64,000 bases of DNA from Corynebacterium lactis. GTDB lineage: Bacteria; Actinomycetota; Actinomycetes; Mycobacteriales; Mycobacteriaceae. Each line of letters opens with the position of its first letter. Positions within the stretch are counted from its first letter, which is position 1. The notes beneath the pieces are model-generated. The model did no database searches. It was given only the letters and a program-made list of their open reading frames with translations, and was not told the origin of the DNA. The stretch covers positions 372,001 through 436,000 of the forward strand of contig NZ_ULHE01000001.1 in assembly GCF_900519355.1 (NCBI RefSeq), read 5' to 3'. Shown here one piece after another: positions 45,030 to 53,480 of the stretch. The translations under genes and the position numbers were made by a program.

Positions 45030-45939
45030 CCGAACTACACACGGGGCAGGCCGGATGCGGCGCGAAGGTGCGAGAGGCCATGTCGAGGTTTTCCAGGTCG
45101 ATCCGGATTTCCCGATTTCGCAGCCCGCTTAGGTCTTGTCTCTTAAGCTGCCCAAGTAACAGGGACACCGCTGCGGCTGTCCACTCCGGAGCCGCGACCG
45201 GGACATATGCACGCAGTTGCAGGGCGATGAGCTCCCGGGCCGGGTCCGCGTCGCGGCGGTGGGCCTCGATGCACATGGCGCAAGCTCCCGGGCCCTCGCG
45301 GGCATCCACGTCACTCGCTTTTCCCGAATCCCCCGGGGCCACGAGCGGCCCAATAATGAGCGCGCCGTCCCGAAAGTGAGTGTGCAGATGCGGGATTCCA
45401 CGGTGGTAGAGGACCCGGATCAGGGGCAGGCTCGGAACCTCCATGCCGGTCATGACGACGAGTCCGATCCGTTCGGCGTCAGTCTCCGCGAGCCACCGTG
45501 TGGCATTTCTCCCCGGCACCATAGCCCTGGTCAGCCCGCCGTTACCGATTCGGCGTAGACCCTCGTAGAGCCCGGTTCGCAATCCGTCCCTGCCGATGAT
45601 GGTGATTCTCCGCCGTCTCGTGCTCCGCTGAGTCAGCCCGGCCCGGTGCAGGTCGTCGCTCAACTCGGAGATGAAGAGCTCCGGCAGCGAGGCGGACCTT
45701 CTCACCCGTTCTAGCTCGCCTGCCAGCGGTTTTCCTCTGTGGGCCGCGAGTAACGCCGAGAAGACTGGGCCGGGCGCGATGCCGTCGGAAAGCGGGAGGA
45801 CGAGCGAGCGGGTGGGCTCCACCCCGAATTGAATCCGCGAGCCCGGCCGCATCAGAATTGGCACCTCTGGGCGCAGTGCGCGGTCTGCGGTGACGTCCCC
45901 CAAAACTTCACCCAAAACTTCCCCCAAGAATTCCCCCAT
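45007..45939 (-). CDS. TOMM cyclodehydratase/ThiF-like protein (Rv3196-like), orphan
   Basis: A 310-residue protein resembling the leader-binding/E1-like domain of thiazole/oxazole-peptide cyclodehydratases. It has RPGSRIQFGVEP near the N-terminus, a central nucleotide-fold-like segment (RITIIGRDGLRTGLYEGL) and two CxxC pairs, ACAMC and CPVC, that could bind structural zinc. No precursor peptide, YcaO or dehydrogenase gene is near. I choose ATG 45939; the frame opens back to 46068, but that would overlap the divergent metallopeptidase gene. It begins with a short repeat, GEFLGEVLGEVLGD. Its 3' end overlaps the end of uvrD2 by 23 bp. Function unknown. Confidence 0.65.
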   Translation of the reverse strand: MGEFLGEVLGEVLGDVTADRALRPEVPILMRPGSRIQFGVEPTRSLVLPLSDGIAPGPVFSALLAAHRGKPLAGELERVRRSASLPELFISELSDDLHRAGLTQRSTRRRRITIIGRDGLRTGLYEGLRRIGNGGLTRAMVPGRNATRWLAETDAERIGLVVMTGMEVPSLPLIRVLYHRGIPHLHTHFRDGALIIGPLVAPGDSGKASDVDAREGPGACAMCIEAHRRDADPARELIALQLRAYVPVAAPEWTAAAVSLLLGQLKRQDLSGLRNREIRIDLENLDMASRTFAPHPACPVCSSATSRRTS

Positions 45940-46003
45940 GCGTTCTATGACTACACCGGGGGAAAGGTACTCGCAATCGGTGCAGGAAAGCCTGCTCAAC
46001 GTA

Positions 46004-46016
46004 TACGCTGGGTGGC
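46004..46016 (+). promoter_or_regulatory. Leaderless promoter (-10 TACGCT, 7 nt to ATG)
   Basis: TACGCT at 46004-46009, gggtggc, then ATG 46017. The GGGTGG could also act as a weak Shine-Dalgarno. Confidence 0.5.
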
Positions 46017-46547
46017 ATGGACAAGAAGCGACCCGATTACGGGCCCGACGTTGAGGTTCGGCGGTCAAGGCGCCGCCGGCGCACCGTGTCCGCCCGTGCT
46101 GAGGGCAGCCGCATTGTCGTGATGATTCCGGACGACCTTCCCCCTGCGGCGGAGGAGCGGCAGGTCCTCGAAATCGTCGAAAAGGTCCGGCGCAAGCTCG
46201 GCAACAACCTGGACAATTCCGAGCTCGAGCGTCGCGCCCGCACCCTGTCGCGCACAGTACTGCAAAATAAGCCCCGCTTCGAGTCGATCAAGTGGGTCAA
46301 GAACATGTCGCGCCGCTGGGCTTCGGTCACCGGGGGAGTGGAAAAGCCCGGTCGGATTCGCATCTCCCACCGGCTTGCCGACGTCCCCGATTACGTCCTG
46401 GACGACGTCATCGTCCACGAGCTGGTGCACACCTTCGTCGACGGCGGGCACAATGAGGAGTTCTGGTATTGGGCTTCAAAAGCCCCGCACCACGAGCGGG
46501 CGCGGGGCTACTTGGAGGCCTACCAGCGGTGGGGGACCGAGAGCTAG
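46017..46547 (+). CDS. YgjP-like (DUF45) metallopeptidase
   Basis: A 176-residue soluble protein of the YgjP-like metallopeptidase group. The zinc motif is VHELVHTFVDGGHNEEFW near residues 131-148 (HExxH plus downstream His/Glu), preceded by the family's RWASVTG near 100. The N-terminus is Arg-rich. Its stop codon overlaps the stop of the convergent metalloprotease gene by 4 bp. Substrate unknown. Confidence 0.88.
   Translation: MDKKRPDYGPDVEVRRSRRRRRTVSARAEGSRIVVMIPDDLPPAAEERQVLEIVEKVRRKLGNNLDNSELERRARTLSRTVLQNKPRFESIKWVKNMSRRWASVTGGVEKPGRIRISHRLADVPDYVLDDVIVHELVHTFVDGGHNEEFWYWASKAPHHERARGYLEAYQRWGTES
46373..46383 (-). repeat. 11-mer CGTCGGCAAGC, copy 12
   Basis: In the YgjP-like gene, coding strand ctt-gcc-gac (Leu-Ala-Asp), 20 bp before the zinc-motif codons. 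Confidence 0.8.
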
Positions 46548-48049
46548 CTCTCGGAGCTGCCGTCCCCGGATTGATCCCCAGATTCATCCGAGTCCGATCC
46601 GTTGTCCTTCTCGCCGGTCTCGGCCTCGCGGCGGAGCTGCTCTTCGAGCTCCGCAATCGGGTCGAAGTCGTCGGACTCGCTGCCACCGAGGACGGAGTCG
46701 ATGAACGCGGCGGAGTCGTCGAGATCCTCGGCCACGGGCAGGAAGTCGGGGTGGTCCCAGACCTGATCGCGGCGCTCCATGCCGACGGCGGTGGTCAGGC
46801 GGCGCCACAGGTCGGTGGCCTCGCGGACCTTGGGCGATCCCAGGTCGATGCCGGTCGCCTTTTCCAGCGCCTGCTCCGCGCCTTCGGTGATGCGGCGGCG
46901 GCGCCAGGCCTCGTCGAGCTGGGCCGCACCCGGCAGGCGCTCGCCGAGCGCGTCGGTGACGACCATGTCCACCCAGCCCTCGACCAGCGCCAACAGGGTC
47001 TGGAAGCGGGAGCGGGCGTGCTCGTTTCGGGAGGAAATCTTCGGAGACAGGTCCAGGTTCTGGAACTGCGACATGGCCTCCTGGATCTTCTGCGGGTCCT
47101 GTAGGCCCTCCAGGTCCAGGCCCCGGGCGGCGTCCTCGATGGAGGAGTAGTCGATCTGGATGCCAGCTGCGTACTCCTCGACGGAGGAGATCATGCGCTC
47201 GACCAGCCACGGGACGCGGTCGAAGAGGCGCTGGTGGGCGGCCTCGCGCGCCACGGCGTAGATGTAGAGGTCGCGTGCGGGAACCTCGAGTTCCTCCGCC
47301 AGCGCGGTCAGGTGAGTCGGCAGCATCACGGCCGCGCCCGTAGTGTGTAGCGGCAGGCCCAGGTCGGAGCCCGTGAGCGTCCCCTTGGCCAGATCCGCCA
47401 GCGCCCCGCCCAACTGGGTGCCGAAGCTCATGGAGTTCATCTGGTTCATGATGCCCATCATCGGGCCCATCATTTCCCGGGCCTCTTCGGGCACGCCTTC
47501 GAGCGACGCGTCGTTCATTCGCTTCGCCACTGGGTCGACCAGGCGCTTCCAGGTGGGAAGGGTGTTTTCGAGCCACTGCAGGCTGTTCCACGCCTCCACC
47601 CGGTTCGCCCCGGAGGGTAGCGTCGTGGCGTCGTCAAGCCAGAGCTCAGCCAGGCGCAGGGAGTCTGTCAGCGCCTCGCGGGCGGAGTCCGAAACGGCGG
47701 CGGGCTGCCCGATTCGCGTGCGTGCGACCCGCTCGGCGACGTCATGGTTGACCGGGCCGGAGTTCGACTGAGCGAACTGCTGGCCCATGCCGCTGAACAT
47801 CTGCCCGAACTGGTTGAGAATATCGCCCAGGTTCGGCTGGCCATCGGCGCCACCGGCGCCACCGGGCCCACCGGGCCCACCCTGACCGCTGGGGGCGCCG
47901 AACGGGAAGCCGAAGAAACCGAAGGGGCCACCCTGGCCGCCAAAACCACCAAAACCGCCGAAACCGCCCTTGTCGTCGCGGTTGCGGTCGTTATCATCGC
48001 GATCGTCGTCGTTATCGTTCGGACCGAAGCCAAATCCGTGTGAGCTCAT
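46544..48049 (-). CDS. Zinc-dependent metalloprotease family protein (DUF2342, Rv3195-like)
   Basis: A 501-residue protein beginning with a low-complexity Asp/Asn/Gly/Phe-rich segment (about 1-75). A mostly helical domain of the actinobacterial DUF2342/zinc metalloprotease family follows. The predicted zinc helix reads VAREAAHQRLF near residue 275, with Arg in place of the first His of HExxH, as seen in relatives, so catalysis is doubtful. ATG 48049 is chosen because MSSHGFGFG starts the recognisable protein and a TACGGT box lies 6 nt upstream. It is divergent from the PDZ protease gene. Confidence 0.85.
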   Translation of the reverse strand: MSSHGFGFGPNDNDDDRDDNDRNRDDKGGFGGFGGFGGQGGPFGFFGFPFGAPSGQGGPGGPGGAGGADGQPNLGDILNQFGQMFSGMGQQFAQSNSGPVNHDVAERVARTRIGQPAAVSDSAREALTDSLRLAELWLDDATTLPSGANRVEAWNSLQWLENTLPTWKRLVDPVAKRMNDASLEGVPEEAREMMGPMMGIMNQMNSMSFGTQLGGALADLAKGTLTGSDLGLPLHTTGAAVMLPTHLTALAEELEVPARDLYIYAVAREAAHQRLFDRVPWLVERMISSVEEYAAGIQIDYSSIEDAARGLDLEGLQDPQKIQEAMSQFQNLDLSPKISSRNEHARSRFQTLLALVEGWVDMVVTDALGERLPGAAQLDEAWRRRRITEGAEQALEKATGIDLGSPKVREATDLWRRLTTAVGMERRDQVWDHPDFLPVAEDLDDSAAFIDSVLGGSESDDFDPIAELEEQLRREAETGEKDNGSDSDESGDQSGDGSSES

Positions 48050-48061
48050 GTCCCCACCGTA
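48050..48061 (-). promoter_or_regulatory. Possible leaderless promoter (-10 TACGGT, 6 nt to ATG)
   Basis: Minus-strand TACGGT (48061-48056), ggggac, ATG 48049. Confidence 0.4.
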
Positions 48062-48234
48062 CCGGGCGCGTCCTGCAAAAGGCACGCAAAATGTCGGCGC
48101 CAAACGCAATCTTCGCAACCAGCGAACAAAAGAGAACGAAGACTGAACGGAAACCCTCGCGGGCAGAGCTCGCGGAGGGGGAAAACCTTGGCTTTTTCCC
48201 AGGAAGCTTCTTCGTTGCGTCAGTCTCGCCACTG

Positions 48235-48248
48235 TAGGGTAGATACCC
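48235..48248 (+). promoter_or_regulatory. Leaderless promoter of PDZ protease gene (-10 TAGGGT, 8 nt to GTG)
   Basis: TAGGGT at 48235-48240 ends 8 nt before GTG 48249. Confidence 0.45.
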
Positions 48249-49283
48249 GTGAAACGTCGTACCCAAACTCTCCTCGTTGGTGCCGTCCCCATCGTGGCCC
48301 TCGCCGGGGTTCTCTCCGCCCCTCAGCTGTCGGTTCCCTTCGCCGCACAGGGGCCGGGCCCGCTTTTCGACGTCCTGGGCGACGTCGAGGGCAAGAGCGT
48401 CATCGAGGTATCCGGATCCGCCGTGGATAGCAAACCGTCGGCAGGCGAGCTGGATATGACCACCGTTGCGGTGCACCACAACCTATCGCTGCCCCAGACC
48501 ATTGCGATGTGGCTTAACCCCGACAACGAAGTGGTGCCGATCGAGGCGGTTTTCCCGCCCGGGCAGAGCCAGGAGGACGTCGAGGCGGAGAACAAGGCCG
48601 CTTTTACCGAGTCGGAGGCTAATGCCACCTCGGCCGCGCTGGCAGAGCTCGGCTTGCCGACGGAGGTGACCGTGGCCTACACGGTTCCTGGAAGTGCTGC
48701 GGAGGGCAAACTTCGGGAAGGCGACGTGATTGTCGCGGTCGATGGCAAGGAGGTTGCCAAGCCTGACGTCGTCAAGCAGGAGGTCTCCGGGCGCCACCCG
48801 GGCGATCAGGTGAAGTTGACTGTCCGCCCTGCGGCAGGTGGGGACAAGCGGGACATCACGGTCAAGCTCGGCGAGAACCCGCATGTTGAGGGCCTCCCGA
48901 TGCTCGGCATCGGTATGTCCACGCAGGCCACGGGGGACACCAAGGTCGAGTACCAGTTGAGCGGTATCGGAGGCCCCTCCGCGGGCCTGATGCTGACCCT
49001 CGGCGTGATAGACAAGCTAAGCCCCGGGGACCTGACCGAAGGGCACCATATTGCCGGCACGGGCACCATCGATGCGACGGGAAAGGTCGGTGAGATCGGT
49101 GGCATTAAGCACAAAATCTCGGCGGCCCGGGATGCAGGCGCCGAGATGTTCTTCGTGCCCGCCGGTAACTGCGTCGAGGCGCTGACGGCGGATCGTGGCA
49201 ATATGCAGTTGATTAAGGTGTCGAAGCTGGGCGACGCCCTGGACGCAATTAAGAATCCAGGCGCCGCTGCACGCTGCTCCTAG
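48249..49283 (+). CDS. PDZ-domain Lon-type (S16) serine protease, YlbL/LonC-like
   Basis: A membrane-anchored extracytoplasmic protease of 344 residues. An N-terminal signal anchor (TLLVGAVPIVALAGVLSA) is followed by a PDZ domain (about 130-200, EGKLREGDVIVAVDGKEV) and a Lon-type catalytic domain. The nucleophile Ser lies in GIGGPSAGLMLTLG near residue 245, and the partner Lys in GEIGGIKHKISAARDAGAE near 290. The conserved place beside the DUF2342 gene matches Rv3194c-Rv3195. It probably trims or removes envelope proteins. Confidence 0.92.
   Translation: MKRRTQTLLVGAVPIVALAGVLSAPQLSVPFAAQGPGPLFDVLGDVEGKSVIEVSGSAVDSKPSAGELDMTTVAVHHNLSLPQTIAMWLNPDNEVVPIEAVFPPGQSQEDVEAENKAAFTESEANATSAALAELGLPTEVTVAYTVPGSAAEGKLREGDVIVAVDGKEVAKPDVVKQEVSGRHPGDQVKLTVRPAAGGDKRDITVKLGENPHVEGLPMLGIGMSTQATGDTKVEYQLSGIGGPSAGLMLTLGVIDKLSPGDLTEGHHIAGTGTIDATGKVGEIGGIKHKISAARDAGAEMFFVPAGNCVEALTADRGNMQLIKVSKLGDALDAIKNPGAAARCS
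48652..48662 (-). repeat. 11-mer CGTCGGCAAGC, copy 13
   Basis: In the PDZ protease gene, coding strand read as ttg-ccg-acg (Leu-Pro-Thr), a frame no other copy uses. Confidence 0.8.
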
Positions 49284-49290
49284 GGCGCTC

Positions 49291-49352
49291 CTGGGCAATT
49301 TCTGCTGAGGGCAAATCCCCAATCGGAAAAATGCCCAGCAGCAAATGCCCAG
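49291..49352. terminator. Long imperfect hairpin between convergent protease and symporter genes
   Basis: ctgggcaatttctgctgagggca pairs with the tgcccagcagcaaatgcccag region, with mismatches, in the 76-bp convergent gap. It is likely a shared terminator or RNA end structure. Confidence 0.45.
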
Positions 49353-49359
49353 CGGGGAC

Positions 49360-50790
49360 CTACTTGCCGCTGCCGAAAGCGGTGAAGTCCTGAGTGGCCT
49401 GCCACGTGTCGACCTCCGCCGCGGTGGCCCGCAGCTGCGGGTCGAAGGCCAGGTAGGCCTTGGTCTCCTTGGCAATCAGGCCGGACAGGATAATCAGACC
49501 GATGAGGTTCGGCAGGGCCATCAGGCCGTTGAGCGCGGACGCCACGGCCCAGACGGTCTCCAACTGCGTGACCGCGCCGACGAAGACGACGCAGGTGAAC
49601 AGGCCGCGGTAGAACACGGTGCCGCGGCGACCGACCAGCGACTCGAAGGCGCGCTCGCCGTAGTAGGACCAGCCGAGCATGGTCGAGAACGCGAAGAAGA
49701 CGATCGACAGGGTCACGATGGTGCCGCCCCAGTGGCCGGGCAGGCCGCGGGAGAAGGCCTCCGCGGTCAGGGAGCCGGCGTCCTCGCCGCCGAGCTCCCA
49801 GGCGCCGGTGGTGATGATGACCAGGCCGGTGAAGGACACGACGATGATGGTGTCGATGAAGGTCTGGGTCATGGAGACCAGGCCCTGGCGCACCGGGTGC
49901 GAGGTCGAGGCAGCGGCCGCGGCGATGGCACCGGAGCCCAGTCCGGACTCGTTGGAGAACAGGCCGCGGGCGACACCCATCTGGATGGCGGCGATGAGCC
50001 CCGCGCCGGCGAATCCTCCGACCGCGGCGGTGCCGGTGAAGGCGTCGGTGAAGACCAGCGCGAACGCGCCGGGCAGGGCAGAGATGTTGGCGATCAGCAC
50101 CCAGATTGCGGCGCCGACGTAGAGGATGATCATTAGCGGGACGAAGCCGGCGGTGATGCGGCCGATGGACTTAATGCCGCCCATGAGCGCCGCGCCGACC
50201 AGGATGAACATGATCATGCCGGTCAGGACCGGGTCGATGCCGAAGGAGGCCTGCATGTTGGTCGCGACGGCGTTGCCCTGGGTCAGGTTGCCGATGCCGA
50301 AGGCAGCCAGCGCGGCGAACACGGCAAAGAGGAGAGCCAAAGTCTTGCCGAAGCCGTTCGGGATGGCCTTCTTCAGGTAGTACTGCGGGCCGCCGGACTG
50401 CTCGCCGGCCGCGTCCTTCTGGCGGAACTTCACGCCGAGGAAGGCCTCGGAGTACTTCGACGCCATGCCGAGCACGCCCGTGACCCACATCCAAAACAGC
50501 GAGCCGGGTCCGCCGAGGCCAATGGCGGTGGCCACGCCGACGATGTTGCCGACACCGACGGTCGCTGCCAGAGCGGTCGACAGCGCCTGGTAGTTGGAGA
50601 TGTCGCCCTCGGCGTCCTCATCGTTGCGGTCGAGAAGGCCGAGTCGCAGAGCCGCGCCCAGCTTGAGCAGGTGGATGGCACCCAACCGAACGGTCAGGAT
50701 GATGCCCGTTCCGATCAGTGCGGGAATGAGGAGATAGGGACTCCAAATAAAGCTGTCCGCCGCTGAGGCGAAATCACTGAAACTTTCCAT
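49360..50790 (-). CDS. Sodium:alanine symporter family protein (AGCS)
   Basis: A 476-residue membrane protein of the alanine/glycine:cation symporter family with about ten helices. Family segments are the N-terminal GTGIILTVRLGAIHLL, the signature region LSTALAATVGVGNIVGVATAI near residue 80, GLFSNESGLGSGAIAAAAA near 278, and W-S-Y-Y-G-E-R-A near 372. ATG 50790 (MESFSDF) is preferred; TTG 50820 would also be in frame. A perfect inverted repeat lies just upstream of that ATG. It imports alanine or glycine with Na+. Confidence 0.92.
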   Translation of the reverse strand: MESFSDFASAADSFIWSPYLLIPALIGTGIILTVRLGAIHLLKLGAALRLGLLDRNDEDAEGDISNYQALSTALAATVGVGNIVGVATAIGLGGPGSLFWMWVTGVLGMASKYSEAFLGVKFRQKDAAGEQSGGPQYYLKKAIPNGFGKTLALLFAVFAALAAFGIGNLTQGNAVATNMQASFGIDPVLTGMIMFILVGAALMGGIKSIGRITAGFVPLMIILYVGAAIWVLIANISALPGAFALVFTDAFTGTAAVGGFAGAGLIAAIQMGVARGLFSNESGLGSGAIAAAAASTSHPVRQGLVSMTQTFIDTIIVVSFTGLVIITTGAWELGGEDAGSLTAEAFSRGLPGHWGGTIVTLSIVFFAFSTMLGWSYYGERAFESLVGRRGTVFYRGLFTCVVFVGAVTQLETVWAVASALNGLMALPNLIGLIILSGLIAKETKAYLAFDPQLRATAAEVDTWQATQDFTAFGSGK

Positions 50791-50792
50791 GC

Positions 50793-50819
50793 TGTGGAAC
50801 TTTACTGACAAGTTCCACA
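50793..50819. promoter_or_regulatory. Perfect inverted repeat TGTGGAACTT-N7-AAGTTCCACA before the symporter start
   Basis: Ten-base perfect arms with a 7-nt loop, ending 2 nt from the ATG of the symporter gene. It could be an operator for a dimeric repressor or an mRNA hairpin hiding the start. If transcribed, the hairpin would cover the usual Shine-Dalgarno position. Confidence 0.6.
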
Positions 50820-50859
50820 AAAATTGCCCCCGAGTCTTAATAAATGCACAGGAAAGAGA

Positions 50860-51269
50860 CTAAAAGCCGAGAATCGGGGGTAAATTTACCCCCGCAAAAG
50901 CGCAGGCTGCGCCGCCTATCAATGTGAGGACGAGGTATGCGAAGGCCCTCCAAAAGTGTTGGGACAATCGTTGCCCCACCTCGCCCGCCAGCGTCGACCA
51001 GGTCGATGTTCCGCCCGCCAGCCCCACCATCACCGCGGCGTACCCGATCGCCCCTCCGCTTGCCGACGTCCCCTGCGGCCACACGGCAAAGGCTACCCCG
51101 GCGATGAAGCACGCAATCATATTCGCGGCCAATGTTCCCGGCAGCTTCGAGCCGAACCGGCGCGCGGCAGCCTCCGCCAGGAGAAACCGGATTGCCCCGC
51201 CGATTGCGGCCCCCGTGGCAATCGCCGTGAATAGGAGGAGAGGAGTGGTAGAAAACGCGGTATTCATCG
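50860..51269 (-). CDS. crcB: Fluoride efflux channel subunit CrcB (second)
   Basis: A 135-residue four-helix Fluc-type channel protein. Conserved features are a GAAIGGAIRFLL start, an Asn in LAANMIACFIAG and the signature GLAGGTSTWSTLAGEV near residue 80, a variant of GGxTTFSTF. Its start overlaps the end of the partner gene by 6 bp. Actinobacteria often carry two crcB genes whose products are thought to work together. Confidence 0.9.
51058..51068 (-). repeat. 11-mer CGTCGGCAAGC, copy 14
   Basis: In the second crcB gene, coding strand tcg-gca-agc (Ser-Ala-Ser). Confidence 0.8.
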
Positions 51270-51659
51270 GGGTGACGCCTCCGCCTGCCCGGGTTGGATG
51301 CGTTCCGGATCGGGCCGCAGCGTGCGCCCCAGCGCCGCACCAGCTAGGTAGGCCGCCGGGCACCCAATGACGTGGGCCGCCACCGTGGCAGCGGCCGCGG
51401 TGGGGGAGGCGTCGAAAAGCGAAAGTATGACGAAGGCGGAGAAGGTGGTGAAACCCCCGCAGAAGCCGGTGCCCGTGAAGGCGAGCAGGCGCGGGCGGGA
51501 GGCCAGTGCGACGGAGAGCGTCCCGAAGAGCACGCAGCCGAGCAGGTTGATGACCGTGGTCGCGATGGGTTCGGAACCGATGGCAGAGCCGACGGCGAAG
51601 CGTGTTACGGCGCCGAGCGCGGCGCCGACGGCGACGACGGAGAAATCGGGCATCTTCAC
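51264..51659 (-). CDS. crcB: Fluoride efflux channel subunit CrcB (first)
   Basis: A 131-residue Fluc-type protein with the classical signature [12 protein letters not shown] near residue 70 and the Asn in [12 protein letters not shown] start at GTG 51659 (MKMPDFSVV) because a TAACAT box lies exactly 7 nt before it; ATG 51653 is the alternative. It is first in a two-gene operon. The leader is too short for a fluoride riboswitch. Confidence 0.9.
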   Translation of the reverse strand: MKMPDFSVVAVGAALGAVTRFAVGSAIGSEPIATTVINLLGCVLFGTLSVALASRPRLLAFTGTGFCGGFTTFSAFVILSLFDASPTAAAATVAAHVIGCPAAYLAGAALGRTLRPDPERIQPGQAEASPR

Positions 51660-51672
51660 GACGTCGATGTTA
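51660..51672 (-). promoter_or_regulatory. Leaderless promoter of crcB pair (-10 TAACAT, 7 nt to GTG)
   Basis: Minus-strand TAACAT (51672-51667), cgacgtc, GTG 51659; the same hexamer and spacing as the gene at 29378. Confidence 0.6.
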
Positions 51673-51813
51673 GGGCGAATCGGTCCTTCGCACCCCATTG
51701 CAGGGCTATTGGGTGCGAACAATCCCTTTCTGGCGCTGCGAGCACTGTTTAAAACGTGGACACTGGAGGGTGAAGCGCATTTCGACATCCAACTTTCAGG
51801 AGGAAAACGCACT

Positions 51814-53469
51814 ATGGCTCACGAGCGCGCGGGGCAGCTGGCCCAGCCATCCGACCTTATTGATGTTGCGGAGTTGGTCACTGCGTACTACACGCGGCAC
51901 CCGGATCCGGAAAACCCCGACCAGCAGGTCGTTTTCGGTACCTCCGGTCACCGCGGTTCCTCCCTCGACGGCGCGTTCAACGAGGACCACATCCACGCCA
52001 CCACGCAGGCGATTGTGGACTACCGCGCAGGGCAGGGCATCGAGGGGCCTCTCTACATCGGCCGCGACACCCACGGGCTGTCAGAGCCCGCGATGGTCTC
52101 CGCGCTGGAGGTGCTCACCGCCAACGGCGTGACGGTGATGGTGGATGCCCCGGGGCGCTACACCCCGACGCCCGCAGTCAGTCACGCGATCCTCACCCAC
52201 AACCGCGACATCGACGGTGGCCCGACCGGCTCCAACCCCGCGCGTGCCGACGGCATTGTGATTACGCCCTCGCACAACCCGCCGCGGGATGGTGGCTTCA
52301 AGTACAACCCGCCGACCGGCGGGCCTGCTGACGCGGACGCGACCGACTGGATTGCGGCGCGGGCCAACGAGTACCTGGCCAAGGGGCTGGACGGTGTGAA
52401 GCGCCAGGTCGTGGAGAAGGCCGGCGACCTGATTGTCAAGCACGACTACCTGCACGCCTATGTCTCGGACCTGCCGAACGTGGTCGATCTGGACGCTATT
52501 CGCGACGCCGGCCTGCGCATCGGCGCGGACCCGATGGGCGGCGCCTCCGTGGACTACTGGGGCGCGATCGCAGATATGCACAACCTGAACCTCACGGTGG
52601 TCAACCCGCTGGTCGATGCCACCTGGCGCTTCATGACCCTGGATACCGACGGCAAGATCCGCATGGACTGCTCTTCCCCGGACGCCATGGCATCCCTGAT
52701 CGGCAATCGCGACAAGTTCGACATCTCCACCGGCAACGACGCGGATTCCGACCGTCACGGCATCGTTACGCCGGACGAGGGCCTGATGAACCCGAACCAC
52801 TACCTGGCCGTCGCCATCGACTACCTCTTCGCGCACCGTCCGGGCTGGTCACAGGACACCGCCGTGGGTAAGACCCTGGTGTCCTCCTCCATGATCGACC
52901 GCGTGGTCGCCAATCTCGGCCGGAAGCTCGTCGAGGTGCCCGTCGGCTTCAAGTGGTTCGTGCCGGGTCTCATGGAGGGCACCATCGGCTTCGGCGGCGA
53001 GGAGTCCGCGGGCGCGTCCTTCCTGCGCCACGACGGAACCGTCTGGTCTACCGACAAGGACGGCATCATCCTGGACCTTCTGGCCAGCGAGATCACCTCA
53101 GTGACCAAGAAGACCCCGTCCGAGCTCTACGCGGAGCTCGCCGCCAAGTACGGCGCCCCGGCCTACGCGCGTACCGACGCCGACGCGAACCGGGAGCAGA
53201 AGGCGATCCTGAAGAAGCTGTCTCCGTCGCAGGTCAAGGCCGATACGCTGGCGGGCGAGGCCATCGTCGCGAAGCTGACGGAGGCGCCGGGCAATGGCGC
53301 AGCGATCGGTGGTCTAAAGGTGGTCACGGACAATGCGTGGTTCGCCGCTCGTCCCTCGGGAACCGAAGACAAGTACAAGATTTACGCCGAATCATTCAAG
53401 GGCGAAGAGCACCTGAAGCAGGTACAGGCCGAGGCGCAAGAGGTAGTCGCGGAGGTCCTGAAGGGCTAA
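51814..53469 (+). CDS. pgm: Phosphoglucomutase (alpha-D-glucose phosphate-specific)
   Basis: Interconverts glucose-1-phosphate and glucose-6-phosphate, linking glycogen/trehalose and envelope sugars to glycolysis. The 551-residue protein has [10 protein letters not shown] near residue 44, the phosphoserine loop [11 protein letters not shown] near 150, metal loop [10 protein letters not shown] near 308, sugar loop [10 protein letters not shown] near 394 and [12 protein letters not shown] near 513. ATG 51814 has a strong CAGGAGGA Shine-Dalgarno. It is divergent from crcB, as in mycobacteria. Confidence 0.96.
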   Translation: MAHERAGQLAQPSDLIDVAELVTAYYTRHPDPENPDQQVVFGTSGHRGSSLDGAFNEDHIHATTQAIVDYRAGQGIEGPLYIGRDTHGLSEPAMVSALEVLTANGVTVMVDAPGRYTPTPAVSHAILTHNRDIDGGPTGSNPARADGIVITPSHNPPRDGGFKYNPPTGGPADADATDWIAARANEYLAKGLDGVKRQVVEKAGDLIVKHDYLHAYVSDLPNVVDLDAIRDAGLRIGADPMGGASVDYWGAIADMHNLNLTVVNPLVDATWRFMTLDTDGKIRMDCSSPDAMASLIGNRDKFDISTGNDADSDRHGIVTPDEGLMNPNHYLAVAIDYLFAHRPGWSQDTAVGKTLVSSSMIDRVVANLGRKLVEVPVGFKWFVPGLMEGTIGFGGEESAGASFLRHDGTVWSTDKDGIILDLLASEITSVTKKTPSELYAELAAKYGAPAYARTDADANREQKAILKKLSPSQVKADTLAGEAIVAKLTEAPGNGAAIGGLKVVTDNAWFAARPSGTEDKYKIYAESFKGEEHLKQVQAEAQEVVAEVLKG

Positions 53470-53480
53470 TCTGTTCTTCC
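53467..53480 (+). promoter_or_regulatory. Possible leaderless promoter (-10 TAATCT, 8 nt to ATG)
   Basis: TAATCT at 53467-53472 begins at the pgm stop codon and ends 8 nt before ATG 53481. Confidence 0.35.

Noticed and set aside
51058..51068. Reading the 11-mer as a strand-polar KOPS or Chi-like site only
   Set aside because: Orientation is balanced over 64 kb; this does not exclude the role but argues against strict polarity.
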